NCBI RefSeq assembly: GCF_030846195.1
Contig: NZ_JAVCWH010000005.1
Location: 124,001 to 188,000, forward strand
Length of the DNA: 64,000 nucleotides
Source: Paracoccus yibinensis
GTDB lineage: Bacteria > Pseudomonadota > Alphaproteobacteria > Rhodobacterales > Rhodobacteraceae
Direction of reading: 5' to 3'
The translations under genes were made by a program, and so were the position numbers. Below are positions 35,169 to 47,128 of this stretch, one piece after another; position 1 is the first letter of the stretch; every line of letters starts with the position of its first letter. The notes under the pieces are model-generated. The model was not told where the DNA came from. It did no database searches and saw only the letters and a list, made by a program, of their open reading frames with translations.

Positions 35169-36356
35169 ATGGCAGGGCGTATTCAAAACACCATCCGCAA
35201 GTTTCTGGACAACGGGTCGTCGGGGGGGCTGCTTCTGATGGCTTCGGCCGCCCTGGCGCTTGTTGTCGCCAACTCTCCGCTGTCGGAGACCTATTTCCAC
35301 ACGCTTCACGCCTATGTCGGGCCGCTGTCTGTCGCCCACTGGATCAATGACGCGCTGATGGCGGTGTTCTTCCTGATGGTCGGGCTTGAGATCAAGCGGG
35401 AAATGGTGGACGGCCACCTGTCGTCCTGGCCGCGCCGGATCCTGCCGGGGGTCGCGGCGGCAGCAGGAATGGCCGTCCCCGCGCTGATCTATCTGTTCTT
35501 CACGGCAGGCACGGGAGCCACGCATGGTTGGGCCATTCCATCGGCGACCGACATTGCCTTCGCGCTGGGGGTGCTGTCGCTGCTGGGGCCGCGCGTGCCC
35601 ACATCGCTCAAGGTGTTTCTGGCGGCCTTGGCGATCCTTGATGACCTGGGCGCGGTGATCGTGATCGGGCTGTTCTATACCGCCGACGTGTCGCCGATGT
35701 ATCTGGGCCTTTCGGCAGTCGTGGTTGCGGCGCTGGCGGGATTGAACCTGTCCGGGGTCATGCGGCTGTCGCCCTATCTGGTGCTGGGCGTGGTCCTGTG
35801 GTTCTTCGTGCTGCAATCGGGCATCCACGCCACCATCGCGGGCGTGATGCTGGCGCTGACCATTCCGCTGAAGCGCACCCCCGCCACGCCCGAGGCGCGT
35901 GGGGCCGAAAGCCCGTTGCATCGTCTGGAACATGCGTTGATCGTGCCGGTGTCGTTCATCATCATCCCGATCTTCGGATTTGCCAATGCGGGCGTCAGCT
36001 TTGCCGGGCTGGGCATGGATGCGCTTCTGGCGCCCGTGACCCTGGGCGTTGCCGTCGGTCTGTCCCTTGGCAAGCTGGTCGGGATCTTCGGGGCCGTGGC
36101 GATCCTGGTCAAGCTGGACTGGGCCGACCTGCCGGTGGGCGCAAGCTGGATGCAGATGCTGGGCACGACGCTGCTGTGCGGGATCGGCTTCACCATGAGC
36201 CTGTTCATCTCGCTTCTGGCCTTCAACGAACCCTTGTTGCAGGACGAAGCCAAGATCGGCATCCTGATGGGATCGCTGGTGGCCGGCATCACGGGCTATC
36301 TGATCCTGCGCTTCGCCAAGCGCGAGGAACCGCGCCGGATGGCCGCGACCGGATGA
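35169..36356 (+). CDS. nhaA: Na+/H+ antiporter NhaA
   Basis: A 395-residue antiporter exchanging Na+ for H+ to control pH and sodium. Conserved elements: WINDALMAVFFLMVGLEIKRE, GWAIPSATDIAFALGVLSLLG (the TDIAFA motif of the assembly), LAILDDLGAVIVIGLFY (the two essential adjacent Asp) and GIGFTMSLFISLLAF near the end. The start at 35169 follows AGAGGG by 6 bases; the frame upstream to 35097 is unlikely to be translated. Confidence 0.93.
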   Translation: MAGRIQNTIRKFLDNGSSGGLLLMASAALALVVANSPLSETYFHTLHAYVGPLSVAHWINDALMAVFFLMVGLEIKREMVDGHLSSWPRRILPGVAAAAGMAVPALIYLFFTAGTGATHGWAIPSATDIAFALGVLSLLGPRVPTSLKVFLAALAILDDLGAVIVIGLFYTADVSPMYLGLSAVVVAALAGLNLSGVMRLSPYLVLGVVLWFFVLQSGIHATIAGVMLALTIPLKRTPATPEARGAESPLHRLEHALIVPVSFIIIPIFGFANAGVSFAGLGMDALLAPVTLGVAVGLSLGKLVGIFGAVAILVKLDWADLPVGASWMQMLGTTLLCGIGFTMSLFISLLAFNEPLLQDEAKIGILMGSLVAGITGYLILRFAKREEPRRMAATG

Positions 36357-36369
36357 TCGGCCGGGCCGT

Positions 36370-38145
36370 TCACACCGGCCAGACCGCCAGGATCAGGGGC
36401 ACCCCGGTCAGCACGACCAGGATCGACAGGGGAAGCCCCAGCCGGGGATAGTCGCTGAAGCGATATCCCCCCGGTCCCATCACCAGCGTGTTGCACTGAT
36501 GCCCGATGGGCGTCAGGAAATCGCAGCCTGCGCCGACCGCAACGGCCATCAGGAACGCCTCGGGGGCATATTCCAGGGTATTCGCGAAGGTCACGGCGAT
36601 GGGCGCCATCACCAGCACGGTCGCGGCATTGTTCAGGAACGGCGTCACCGCCATCGCCACGACCATGATCAGCGCGACCGCCCCCCAGACCGGCAGCCCG
36701 GTCGCCACGTCCGACAGCCAGGCGCCGATCAGATCGGTGCCGCCGGTCGTCTGCAGGGCGCTGCTGACGGGGATCAGCGCCCCCAGCATGATCAGCAGCG
36801 GCCATTCCACTGCCTCATAGGCGCCTTCCGGGCTGATCGCCCCGGTCACGATCATCAGCACCGCCGCGCCGAAAAAGGCGATGGCGACGGGCAGGATCCC
36901 GGCGGCGGTCAGGCCCATCGCAGCCCCCAGGATCAGGATCGGCATCAGTTCCTTGCGGACGCTGCCGATGCGCAGGCTTCGTTCCGCCAGGGGAAGCAGG
37001 CCCAGGCTGCGGATGCGTTCGGGCAGCAGTTCGACCGGCCCCTGCAACAGCAGCACGTCGCCTGCCTGAAGGCGGGTCTTCGACAGGCGTTCGGTCATGC
37101 GGTGACCCGAGCGCGACACGGCTAGCAGACTGATCCCCTGTTCGTCGAACAGCCGGATGCTGCCCACGCTTTTCCCCACCAGGCTGGAGGTCACGGCCGT
37201 CACCGCCTCGATCACGCCGATCTTGCCGGCGGGCAGTTCCAGCCGGGACGCCGTGTCATGGCGGGTCAGGGCCAGCCCGCCCTGGGCCACCGCGCGTTCC
37301 AACCCGTCCGGCTCGCCCCTGAGCAGCAGGATGTCGCCTTCCTCGATCACGGTGTCGAACAGCACCACCTTGCGCCGTTCGCCGCCCCGGATCAGGCCGG
37401 TCACGGTGATTTCCCCATCCGCCATGCCGATCAGCGCGCCGATGGTGCGGCCCGCCGCGGGGGATTTCTCGGGCACCGCCGCCTCGGTGTTGTAGTCGCT
37501 GATCTTGACCGCCTCGCCCAGGGATGCGGTGGCCCGGCGGTCCGACGGCAGCAGCCGCCAGGCCAGCATCAGGAAGGCCACCCCCACGGCGGACAGGCCC
37601 AGGCCCACGGGGGCGAAATCGAACATGCGGAACGGCTGGCCGGTCATTTCCTCGCGCACGCCCGACACGATGATGTTGGGCGAGGTGCCGACCAGCGTGA
37701 TCAGCCCGCCCAGCAGCGATCCGAAGGACATCGGCATCAGGTAAAGTGACGGAGACTGCCCGGATTTCTTGGCCATCTTCAGCGCGGCGGGCATCATCAT
37801 GGCCAGCGCCCCGATGTTCTTGACCAGCGACGACAGCAGCGTCACCGTGCCCACCAGCACCAGAAGCTGCGTCCCCATGGTCGTGAACTTGCGGACCAGC
37901 CACCGCAGCACGGCCTCGATGATGCCTGACCGCGACACGGCGGCGCTGACGACCAGGGCGCTGCCCACGATGATGACGATGTCGTCGGAAAAGCCGGTAA
38001 AGGCGTCGTCGGGCGCGACCGTTCCCGCCAGAAGCGATGCCAGCAGCGCCAGCATCGCCACCACGTCGTATCGGAGCCTGCCCCAGATGAACAACACCAT
38101 CATCACGCCCACGATGGCAAAGGCAAGCATCTGCTGTATTGTCAT
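36370..38145 (-). CDS. SLC13 (DASS)-family permease with RCK_C domains
   Basis: A 591-residue transporter. Membrane segments at about residues 1-185 and 400-591 flank a soluble middle with two RCK_C (TrkA-C) domains (GRTIGALIGMADGEITVTGLIRGG; GKSVGSIRLFDEQGISLLAVSRSG). The motif GTSPNIIVSG and the C-terminal GAGCDFLTPIGHQCN are typical of SLC13/ArsB-like carriers. Such proteins carry di- and tricarboxylates, sulfate or related anions with sodium. The start at 38145 is supported by GGGA 7 bases upstream. It converges on nhaA with 13 bases between the stops. The anion is not predictable. Confidence 0.87.
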   Translation of the reverse strand: MTIQQMLAFAIVGVMMVLFIWGRLRYDVVAMLALLASLLAGTVAPDDAFTGFSDDIVIIVGSALVVSAAVSRSGIIEAVLRWLVRKFTTMGTQLLVLVGTVTLLSSLVKNIGALAMMMPAALKMAKKSGQSPSLYLMPMSFGSLLGGLITLVGTSPNIIVSGVREEMTGQPFRMFDFAPVGLGLSAVGVAFLMLAWRLLPSDRRATASLGEAVKISDYNTEAAVPEKSPAAGRTIGALIGMADGEITVTGLIRGGERRKVVLFDTVIEEGDILLLRGEPDGLERAVAQGGLALTRHDTASRLELPAGKIGVIEAVTAVTSSLVGKSVGSIRLFDEQGISLLAVSRSGHRMTERLSKTRLQAGDVLLLQGPVELLPERIRSLGLLPLAERSLRIGSVRKELMPILILGAAMGLTAAGILPVAIAFFGAAVLMIVTGAISPEGAYEAVEWPLLIMLGALIPVSSALQTTGGTDLIGAWLSDVATGLPVWGAVALIMVVAMAVTPFLNNAATVLVMAPIAVTFANTLEYAPEAFLMAVAVGAGCDFLTPIGHQCNTLVMGPGGYRFSDYPRLGLPLSILVVLTGVPLILAVWPV

Positions 38146-38271
38146 GATTGATCCCGTCCGGCGCGCCCTGAGGGACGGCAGTTCCAGAACCGCCGCGCGG
38201 GGGGTTTGGTTGCCACGAAACACGTGGCTTGCAGCAAGATTTCCGTCAGCGGGATTTTCCGCCGGATGAAG

Positions 38272-38295
38272 GCGCCGCCCCAAGGCGGGCGGCGC
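38272..38295 (-). terminator. Hairpin downstream of the RTX-Hint gene
   Basis: A GC-rich perfect 9-bp stem (GCGCCGCCC with GGGCGGCGC) and a 6-base loop, 9 bases beyond the stop of the leftward RTX-Hint gene. There is no T-tract. The remainder of the 158-base gap carries the promoter of the SLC13 gene. Confidence 0.5.
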
Positions 38296-38303
38296 ATCCG
38301 GGT

Positions 38304-40487
38304 TCAGGCCACCAGCGGCTTGCCGTTCTGGTGGTGACGCACCGCCAGCTTGCGGCCCATGCGGCCCGAGGTCAGCAACCGGGCGGCAGGGCGCTCGGCG
38401 CCCTCGCGCAGTTCGGGAAAGATCGCGAAGATTTCCTCGCGCGCGGCGGGACCCACGGACTTCATGGCCTCGGCGCCGGGGTGCAGCGATTCCGTTTCCG
38501 CGCCGTTCGAGACGACGATCTGGTGGTCGTCGAACAGGAAATGGACATAGGTGACACCGTCCAGATCCTGTGCCAGGTCAATGCCGTCGATCTGGCACAG
38601 CTGCTTGGCCGCAACCAGCACCTCCTCGGCGCCGAACATCTTCTGCGCGATGCGCGACCGCACCAGGACGCGGTGCTGGGGCGAGACGACCAGATCCGCC
38701 CGGGGCAGGTCTGCGCCAAGCGCGCCCCTGGCGATGCGGACCGGGCGCAGATGCGGGGCCGCGTCCAGGTCGGCCGCATCCAGGCGGCGCTTGCCGATCC
38801 AGCGCACCGGCTGCGGCCCGTGGTCGCGCGTCAGAACCATATTGCCGATCCGCAGATCGCCGGCCGCGACCGGTCCATGCACCGTGTCGATCAGCACATC
38901 GGCCGCGAAGCAGATCACGTTGACCGTATCGCGGGTCAGGGCGCTGCCCCCCACGGCAGTGCCGCCGTTCTGGAGGCGAAGCGAAAAGTTCGCCCTGAAG
39001 CCGTTTGCGGTGGTGATGTCGTTCAACACACCGTCGGCCTGGTCGGCGCGCATCCAGCCCAGCGCAGTGGCATAGGGTTTCTGGCCCGCCGCGATCCTTG
39101 CCGCGTTGATCGTCGCCAGATTCGCATCGTTGTAGTAGCCCGACAGATCGACGAAATCGTTGTTGGCGGCATTTCCGTCATTGGCGTTGCCGCCCGCGGC
39201 AGTGCCGAAATCCGCGATCAGATCGCCGTTTCCGGCGATGAATCGGTCGAACCCCTCGCCGCCGGTCAGGGTATCGGCCTGGTTGTCGTCGGTGAAGGCG
39301 GCGCCGGACAGCGTGCCGCCCCCGATCACGTCATTGCCGGCACCCCCGTTGACCGTGTCGGTGCCCGCGCCGCCGGCCAGAAGGTCGGCACCGAAACCGC
39401 CCAGGACGGAATCATTGCCCAGGCCGCCGTCGATGGTATCGGCACCCCCCAGTGTATCCGTTCCCAGGGTGTCGTCGCCGTAAAGGACGTCGTTGCCGGC
39501 GTCGCCCAGGATCGAATCGGCGCCAGCTCCACCAAGGACGGTGTCGTTGCCGACGCCCGCGCGCACGACATCGTCGCCCGCGCCCCCGTCGATGGTGTCG
39601 GCGCCGCCCAGCGTATCCGTGCCCAGTGTGTCATCGCCGAACAGACGATCGTTGCCGTCGCCGCCCGACAGGGTGTCGGCCCCTGCGCCGCCGACCAGGC
39701 TGTCGGCATCGGCCCCGCCCAGCAGGACATCGGTTCCGGCGTCGCCCAGCAGGGTGTCAAGCCCTACCCCGCCGTCCAGCGTGTCGTTGCCGTCGCCGCC
39801 TTCCAGGCTGTCGTTGCCCGCCTCGCCCAGGATGGAATCGTTGCCCAGGCCCGACCGGACCGTGTCGTTGCCGGCCCCGGCGCGCACGATGTCGTTCAAG
39901 CCATCGGCACCGTCTATCACATCCGAGCCGTTGGCCACGGGTTCGACATAGGCGGCATTGATCAGGTCGTTGCCCGTCGTGCCCTCGACCACGCCGTTGT
40001 CAAAGCCGATCACCGTGCGGTCGGCCTGGAAATTCACATCCTCGAAATCGGTCGCCCCGCTCAGCCGGACGGTGGCGATCGGCTTGGCGGTCAGGGCCGG
40101 GTTGACGGTTGATCTGGGCGGGGCAAGGAACAGGTGTCCCCCGGTCGATTGCGCCACCGTCGCCGATGTGGTGGCGGTCGTGCCGTCGGCATAGGTGATC
40201 AGGACCGTATAGACCGCGCTTGCGTCATGGGTCAGGGTCTGGACGCCATTGCCGATATCCGTGCTGTATCGGTCGTTGATCACAAGGTTGTTGGTATCCA
40301 GCGCACCCGCGACGCCGCCCCGGTCGATGGTGGTGACCGAGGCCACCTTCTGGTAAAGCGGCGCACTGTTGCTGCCCCAGGTGGTGTTGTTCAGCAGCGA
40401 CGCGCGTTCGGCATCCGAATTGCCTTCCTGATCGTCGATGAAGGTCGCGCTCTGGCCGAGGTAGATCCAGTTGAATGTGGTGGGCAT
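38304..40487 (-). CDS. Large RTX repeat protein with C-terminal Hint domain
   Basis: A 727-residue protein. The start at 40487 has AAGGA 8 bases upstream; 20 more residues are open upstream but lack a ribosome site. Residues 1-175 are an uncharacterised beta-rich region beginning FNWIYLGQSATFIDD. Residues about 180-410 are RTX nonapeptides. Residues about 535-675 form a Hint_2 domain (VICFAADVLIDTVHGPVAAGDL, where Cys is the expected nucleophile, then DHGPQPVRWIG and VSPQHRVLVRS). Hint domains perform self-splicing or self-cleavage in inteins and Hedgehog proteins. No signal peptide is seen, which suits type I secretion. Such Hint-RTX proteins are frequent in Rhodobacteraceae but uncharacterised. 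Confidence 0.87.
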   Translation of the reverse strand: MPTTFNWIYLGQSATFIDDQEGNSDAERASLLNNTTWGSNSAPLYQKVASVTTIDRGGVAGALDTNNLVINDRYSTDIGNGVQTLTHDASAVYTVLITYADGTTATTSATVAQSTGGHLFLAPPRSTVNPALTAKPIATVRLSGATDFEDVNFQADRTVIGFDNGVVEGTTGNDLINAAYVEPVANGSDVIDGADGLNDIVRAGAGNDTVRSGLGNDSILGEAGNDSLEGGDGNDTLDGGVGLDTLLGDAGTDVLLGGADADSLVGGAGADTLSGGDGNDRLFGDDTLGTDTLGGADTIDGGAGDDVVRAGVGNDTVLGGAGADSILGDAGNDVLYGDDTLGTDTLGGADTIDGGLGNDSVLGGFGADLLAGGAGTDTVNGGAGNDVIGGGTLSGAAFTDDNQADTLTGGEGFDRFIAGNGDLIADFGTAAGGNANDGNAANNDFVDLSGYYNDANLATINAARIAAGQKPYATALGWMRADQADGVLNDITTANGFRANFSLRLQNGGTAVGGSALTRDTVNVICFAADVLIDTVHGPVAAGDLRIGNMVLTRDHGPQPVRWIGKRRLDAADLDAAPHLRPVRIARGALGADLPRADLVVSPQHRVLVRSRIAQKMFGAEEVLVAAKQLCQIDGIDLAQDLDGVTYVHFLFDDHQIVVSNGAETESLHPGAEAMKSVGPAAREEIFAIFPELREGAERPAARLLTSGRMGRKLAVRHHQNGKPLVA
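39300..39975 (-). repeat. RTX repeat region with a higher-order duplication
   Basis: Contiguous GGxGxDxLx units encoded on the minus strand. In addition, the segment GDDTLGTDTLGGADTIDGG occurs twice with a spacing of 53 residues, showing a larger duplication on top of the nonapeptide period. Confidence 0.8.
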
Positions 40488-42987
<2,500 letters not shown>

Positions 42988-42994
42988 TCGAATT

Positions 42995-43024
42995 GGAAAG
43001 CCGGGCGTGACAGCCCGGCTTTCC
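42995..43024. terminator. Bidirectional terminator between katG and the Fe-siderophore ATPase gene
   Basis: A perfect 12-bp stem (GGAAAGCCGGGC with GCCCGGCTTTCC) around a 6-base loop, 8 bases after the katG stop and directly abutting the stop of the convergent ABC ATPase gene. The stem ends are A/T-tipped on each strand, as in shared terminators. Confidence 0.8.
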
Positions 43025-43025
43025 G

Positions 43026-43823
43026 TCACGCCATCCGGTGCCGCCCGATGGGCAGCATCATCGGCCGCCCCGAGGTGGGGTCGGGGATGATCCGGCTGTC
43101 CAGCCCGAAGACCGCGCGGACGGTATCGACCGTCAGCACGGCCTCGGGCGTGCCCTGCGCGTGCAGTCTGCCGCCTGCCATGGCGACCAGATGATCGGCA
43201 TAGCGCGCGGCCAGGTTCAGGTCGTGCAGCACCATCACCACCGTCGTGCCGCGCCGGTGGTTCAGGTCGGTCAGCAGATCCAGCACCTCGACCTGATGGC
43301 TGATGTCCAGGAAGGTCGTGGGTTCGTCCAGCAGCAGCAGGTCGGTCTGCTGAGCCAGGGCCATGGCGATCCAGACCCGCTGGCGCTGCCCGCCCGACAA
43401 TTCGTCCACCGCGCGTTCGGCCAGGTCGGTGGTCTTCGTGGCCTCCAGCGCGGCGGCCACAGCCTTATCGTCGGCGGGCGACCAGCGGGACAGGATGCCG
43501 TGATGGGGATGGCGGCCCCGGCTGACCAGGTCTGCCACGGTGATGCCTTCCGGCGCGACGGGCGATTGCGGCAGAAGGCCCATGACCTGCGCGACCCGCC
43601 GGGGCGGCATCCTGTGGATCGCCTTGCCGTCCAGAAGCACCTGGCCTGCGCGTGGGGTAAGCAGCCGCGACATGGACCGCAGCAGGGTCGATTTCCCGCA
43701 GGCATTGGCGCCGACGATGGCGGTGATCCGGCCCGGCAGCACGTCCAGATCCAGCCCGTGCAGGATCGTGCGGTCGCCGTAGCCTGCGACAAGGCCGTGG
43801 ACGGAAAGGGAATGACGGCTCAC
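43026..43823 (-). CDS. Iron-siderophore ABC transporter ATP-binding protein (FepC/FecE type)
   Basis: A 265-residue ABC ATPase. The GTG at 43823 is taken as start since GGAGG lies 7 bases upstream and it overlaps the permease stop (GTGA). Walker A GANACGKST (with Ala-Cys instead of the more usual Gly/Ser), the Q-loop LLPQSPVAPEG, signature LSGGQRQR, Walker B LLLLDEPTTFLD and switch VLHDLNLAARYAD match the FecE/FepC subfamily. It is the last gene of a four-gene importer: binding protein, two permeases, ATPase. Confidence 0.9.
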   Translation of the reverse strand: MSRHSLSVHGLVAGYGDRTILHGLDLDVLPGRITAIVGANACGKSTLLRSMSRLLTPRAGQVLLDGKAIHRMPPRRVAQVMGLLPQSPVAPEGITVADLVSRGRHPHHGILSRWSPADDKAVAAALEATKTTDLAERAVDELSGGQRQRVWIAMALAQQTDLLLLDEPTTFLDISHQVEVLDLLTDLNHRRGTTVVMVLHDLNLAARYADHLVAMAGGRLHAQGTPEAVLTVDTVRAVFGLDSRIIPDPTSGRPMMLPIGRHRMA

Positions 43824-44848
43824 AACGATCCTCCGGCGCGGTTCACGCGCACGATCAGGTAAATCAGATAGGGCGCCCCCAGGGCGCCGGTGACGACGCC
43901 AACGGGAAAGCGCGTGGGCAGCAGGAACTGGCCCACATAGTCGCCGACCAGGACCAGAAGCGCCCCCACAAGCGCCGCCGGGATCAGCACCGATCCGTTC
44001 GGCCCCAGGATCCGCGCGGCGATGGGTCCGGCCAGGAAGGCCACGAAGGCCACCGGCCCGGTCACGGCGGTGGCCACCGCGATCAGGCCCACGGCGGCCA
44101 CGATCACCAGCAGGCGCGTCCGGGCCACGTTCGTGCCCAGGGCCGCGGCGGTGTCGTCGCCCAGGCGAAGCGCCTCGAGGTCGCGGACGCGGCTGACCAG
44201 CAGCCCGCCAAAGACCGCCAGCGACACCAGCAGGGGCAGGGCCTGGGACAGTTGCGCGCCGTTGACGCTGCCGGTCAGCCAGCGCATCGCCTCGGCCAGG
44301 TCCCACGAAGGCGCCCGCGACAGGGTATAGGCGATGAAGCTGTCCAGCATGGCCGATACGCCGATCCCCACCAGGATCAGCCGGGTGCCCGCAACGCCGC
44401 CCTGATGCGACAGGCCATGGATCAGGACCGCCACCGCAAGCCCGGCGATGACGGCAAAAACCGATAGCATCGGCCCGTCGATCCCCAGCACGACGATGCC
44501 GAACACCGCCGCGGCGCTGGCGCCCCGGCTGATACCGATGATGTCGGGGCTGGCCAGCGGATTGCGCAGCATGATCTGGAAGGCCGCACCCCCCAGCCCG
44601 AAGGACAGCCCCGCCAGCACCGACAACGCGGCGCGCGGCAGGCGCAACTGTCCCACGGTAAAGGACGCCCCTGGCACGTCATGCCCTGCCAGCACCCGCA
44701 GCACGTCGCCCGGCGGCACGAAGGACTGGCCCTGCATCAGCGTCAGCGCGAAACCCGCCAGCACCAGGATCAACAGGCCGCCGATGACCGTGACGCGGCG
44801 GCGGGCCCGGCGCAGGCGGCCGGTCTGGATCGACAGGGTGGCGGTCAT
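43820..44848 (-). CDS. Iron-siderophore ABC transporter permease (FepG/FecD type)
   Basis: A 342-residue FecCD-family permease with about ten membrane segments. Typical patches are LRLPRAALSVLAGLSFGLGGAAFQ, LRNPLASPDIIGISRGAS and TGPVAFVAFLAGPIAARIL. The start at 44848 overlaps the previous permease stop (ATGA), and its stop overlaps the ATPase start. It forms the channel as a heterodimer with the adjacent permease. Confidence 0.9.
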   Translation of the reverse strand: MTATLSIQTGRLRRARRRVTVIGGLLILVLAGFALTLMQGQSFVPPGDVLRVLAGHDVPGASFTVGQLRLPRAALSVLAGLSFGLGGAAFQIMLRNPLASPDIIGISRGASAAAVFGIVVLGIDGPMLSVFAVIAGLAVAVLIHGLSHQGGVAGTRLILVGIGVSAMLDSFIAYTLSRAPSWDLAEAMRWLTGSVNGAQLSQALPLLVSLAVFGGLLVSRVRDLEALRLGDDTAAALGTNVARTRLLVIVAAVGLIAVATAVTGPVAFVAFLAGPIAARILGPNGSVLIPAALVGALLVLVGDYVGQFLLPTRFPVGVVTGALGAPYLIYLIVRVNRAGGSL

Positions 44849-45876
44849 AGGTCGCGCACCCTTGCGCGGCGCACGATCCAGATGAAGAAGGGCGCCCCGA
44901 CGAAGGCGGTGACGATGCCCACGTCCAGTTCGGACGGGCGGGCGATCAGGCGCCCCGCAATGTCGGATGCGATCAGCAGGCAGGCCCCGATCAGGGCCGA
45001 GAAGGGCAGCAGCCAGCGGTGGTCCACGCCAACCAGCAGCCGGCCAAGATGCGGCACCACCAGGCCCACGAAGCCGATCGGCCCGCAGATCGCCGTCGTC
45101 GCCCCGCAGAGCAGGATCGCCCCAAGCGAAGCCAGGCCGCGTGCAACGGCCACGCGTTCGCCCAGGCCCGCCGCCATGTCGTCCCCCAGGGCCAGCAGGT
45201 TCAGCTTGCGCGCCGATATCAGGCAAAGGGCGAAACCCGCCGCCAGGAAGGGCAGCACATGGGCCATGCGCGCGAAGGTCGCGCCGCCCACCCCGCCGAT
45301 CTGCCAGGCGTGCAGCCCGCCCGCGATGTCGCCTCGCGACAGCATCACCGCCGTGACCAGCGACACGAACGCAACCGAGGTGGCCATCCCCGCAAGCGCC
45401 AGCTTCAGCGGCGTCGGCCCGCCCCGTCCCAGCGATCCGATGGCATAGACGAAGACCGCCGTGGCCCCGGCCCCAAGGACCGCCACCCAGATATAGGCTT
45501 GGGCAGAGGCGATGCCGAACCATGCCACCCCCACCGCAACCGCCAGCGATGCGCCCAGGTTGACCCCCAGGATGCCGGGATCGGCCAAGGGATTGCGCGT
45601 CACCCCCTGCATGACGGCGCCTGCCACCCCCAATGCCGCACCCGCCAAGGCCGCCAGCACGGTGCGCGGAATGCGCGCCGCCACCGCCGTCTGGCCGATG
45701 CTGTCCGCCTGGCCCCGCAGTGCGGCGGCGATGTCGTCAAGCCCGACCTCGCGCGTGCCGATGGCTACCGATAGCGCGCACAGCACCCCCAGGGCCACAA
45801 GCATCGCGGCCAGCCACAGGGTCCGGGTGCCGCCAGGCCGCCAAGCCGGGCCGGAAATGGCGGAGTGGGCCGTCAT
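44845..45876 (-). CDS. Iron-siderophore ABC transporter permease (FepD/FecC type)
   Basis: A 343-residue FecCD-family permease, about ten membrane segments, with RIPRTVLAALAGAALGVAGAVMQ, TRNPLADPGILGVNLGASLAV and CGPIGFVGLVVPHLGRLLVG. It overlaps the binding-protein stop at its start and the second permease start at its end (both ATGA), so the operon is tightly coupled. Partner of the following permease. Confidence 0.9.
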   Translation of the reverse strand: MTAHSAISGPAWRPGGTRTLWLAAMLVALGVLCALSVAIGTREVGLDDIAAALRGQADSIGQTAVAARIPRTVLAALAGAALGVAGAVMQGVTRNPLADPGILGVNLGASLAVAVGVAWFGIASAQAYIWVAVLGAGATAVFVYAIGSLGRGGPTPLKLALAGMATSVAFVSLVTAVMLSRGDIAGGLHAWQIGGVGGATFARMAHVLPFLAAGFALCLISARKLNLLALGDDMAAGLGERVAVARGLASLGAILLCGATTAICGPIGFVGLVVPHLGRLLVGVDHRWLLPFSALIGACLLIASDIAGRLIARPSELDVGIVTAFVGAPFFIWIVRRARVRDL

Positions 45877-46853
45877 GGGGATTTCTGCGCGGCCTCGGCC
45901 AGCATGGCGGCGTAATCTTCCAGGACATAGGGCAGCCCCAGCGGCGTCGGGTTCGCCGCATTGCCCAAGGGGTCATTCTTCAGCATGACCACGGCTTCGT
46001 GCGCGACGGTGGGCATATGCGCCATCAGCGGGTCGGCCCGCATCGCCGCCAGCAGGTCCGCCCCGCCATAGGTCACGAGGATGTCCACGTCGTCGAAGGC
46101 GTCGATCCGTTCCGCGCTGACGGATCCGAAGAACTGCCCCGGCTGTGTTGCCTGGATGACGCTTGCGGGCATGGCAAGGCCCAGATCCTGGAAGAACTTT
46201 ACCCGCGTGTCATGGGCGGAATAGAAGTTCACGACCGACAGGTTGGTGCTGTCCAGATGCGTCACGAACATCGCCGTTTTTCCGTTCAGTTCAGGATGGC
46301 GGGCGACTGCGTCCGCGATGGCTGCTTCCATCCGGGCGATCAGGGCCTCGCCCTCGGCCGCCATTCCCATGCCGGCGCTGTTCATGCGGATCATCTGCCG
46401 CCATTCGGTCGTCCAGGCCCCGTCGGGATAGGCCACGACCGGCGCGATCCGGGACAGCGTGTCGTAATCGGCCCGGCTCAGGCCCGAATAGGCGGCCAGG
46501 ATCACGTCGGGCCGGGTCGCCGCGACCGCCTCGAAGTCGATGCCGTCGCCTTCGTCGAACAGGACGGGGGGTTCGGCGCCCAGTTCGTCCAGCCTTTCGG
46601 CGACCCAGGGCAGCAGGCCGTCGCCATCGTCATCGCCGTAATTCGCCGCCGCCATGCCCACCGGCACGACGCCAAGCGCCAGCGGAACCTCGTGGTTGCC
46701 CGACGCGACCGTCGCCACGCGCTGCGGCTTGGCGGAGATGACGGTCGTTCCGAAGGCATGGGGAATGGTGACGGGAAATTCCTGCGCCAGGGCCATGCCT
46801 GCGCCGCCTATCCAGGCCAGAAGGACGGCAAGCGGACGAAGTCGGATCGACAT
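45873..46853 (-). CDS. Iron-siderophore ABC transporter periplasmic binding protein (FepB type)
   Basis: A 326-residue class III solute-binding protein with a signal peptide (VLLAWIGGAGMALA, cut before QEFPV). Typical of the family are KPQRVATVASGNHEVPLALGVVPVG and RPDVILAAYSGLSRADYDTLSRIAPVVAYP. Length and motif order fit catecholate or citrate type ferric-siderophore binders. AAGGAG stands 6 bases before the ATG at 46853; the frame upstream is not coding-like. It heads the leftward import operon and faces a TonB-dependent receptor gene across the 275-base gap, its probable partner. Confidence 0.88.
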   Translation of the reverse strand: MSIRLRPLAVLLAWIGGAGMALAQEFPVTIPHAFGTTVISAKPQRVATVASGNHEVPLALGVVPVGMAAANYGDDDGDGLLPWVAERLDELGAEPPVLFDEGDGIDFEAVAATRPDVILAAYSGLSRADYDTLSRIAPVVAYPDGAWTTEWRQMIRMNSAGMGMAAEGEALIARMEAAIADAVARHPELNGKTAMFVTHLDSTNLSVVNFYSAHDTRVKFFQDLGLAMPASVIQATQPGQFFGSVSAERIDAFDDVDILVTYGGADLLAAMRADPLMAHMPTVAHEAVVMLKNDPLGNAANPTPLGLPYVLEDYAAMLAEAAQKSP

Positions 46854-47128
46854 GGGATCTCCTTCAGCGATAGGTGCGGATTGCCTGCGACCAGCCCCTG
46901 CCGTCAAGCGGCGGCAGGCCGTCAGGCGGCGGTTTCCCATGCTTTCTGACAAAAACCGTAGGAATCTACAAGACAAGGGCGGAAGGCCCGATTAAGACGC
47001 GCGGCAACGTGCCCATGCGATCCCCCCGGCCTGCCGGCGTGGGGGCTGCCGCATGGGCGCCTTTCCTGCCAGCCACCGGCATTCCCGGACGCCAGCAGCA
47101 ACAACACTGACAATGCGGGACCTTGACC
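46854..47128. promoter_or_regulatory. Divergent region between iron importer and TonB receptor
   Basis: A 275-base gap that must carry promoters for both iron-uptake units, likely iron-repressed. A small AT-richer island near 46940-46980 includes the short palindrome GTAGGAATCTAC. I could not recognise a Fur, RirA or Irr site with confidence. Confidence 0.35.

Noticed and set aside
46854..47128. Fur, RirA or Irr box between the iron importer and receptor
   Set aside because: Only a short GTAGGAATCTAC palindrome was seen; it does not match a consensus I can name with confidence.
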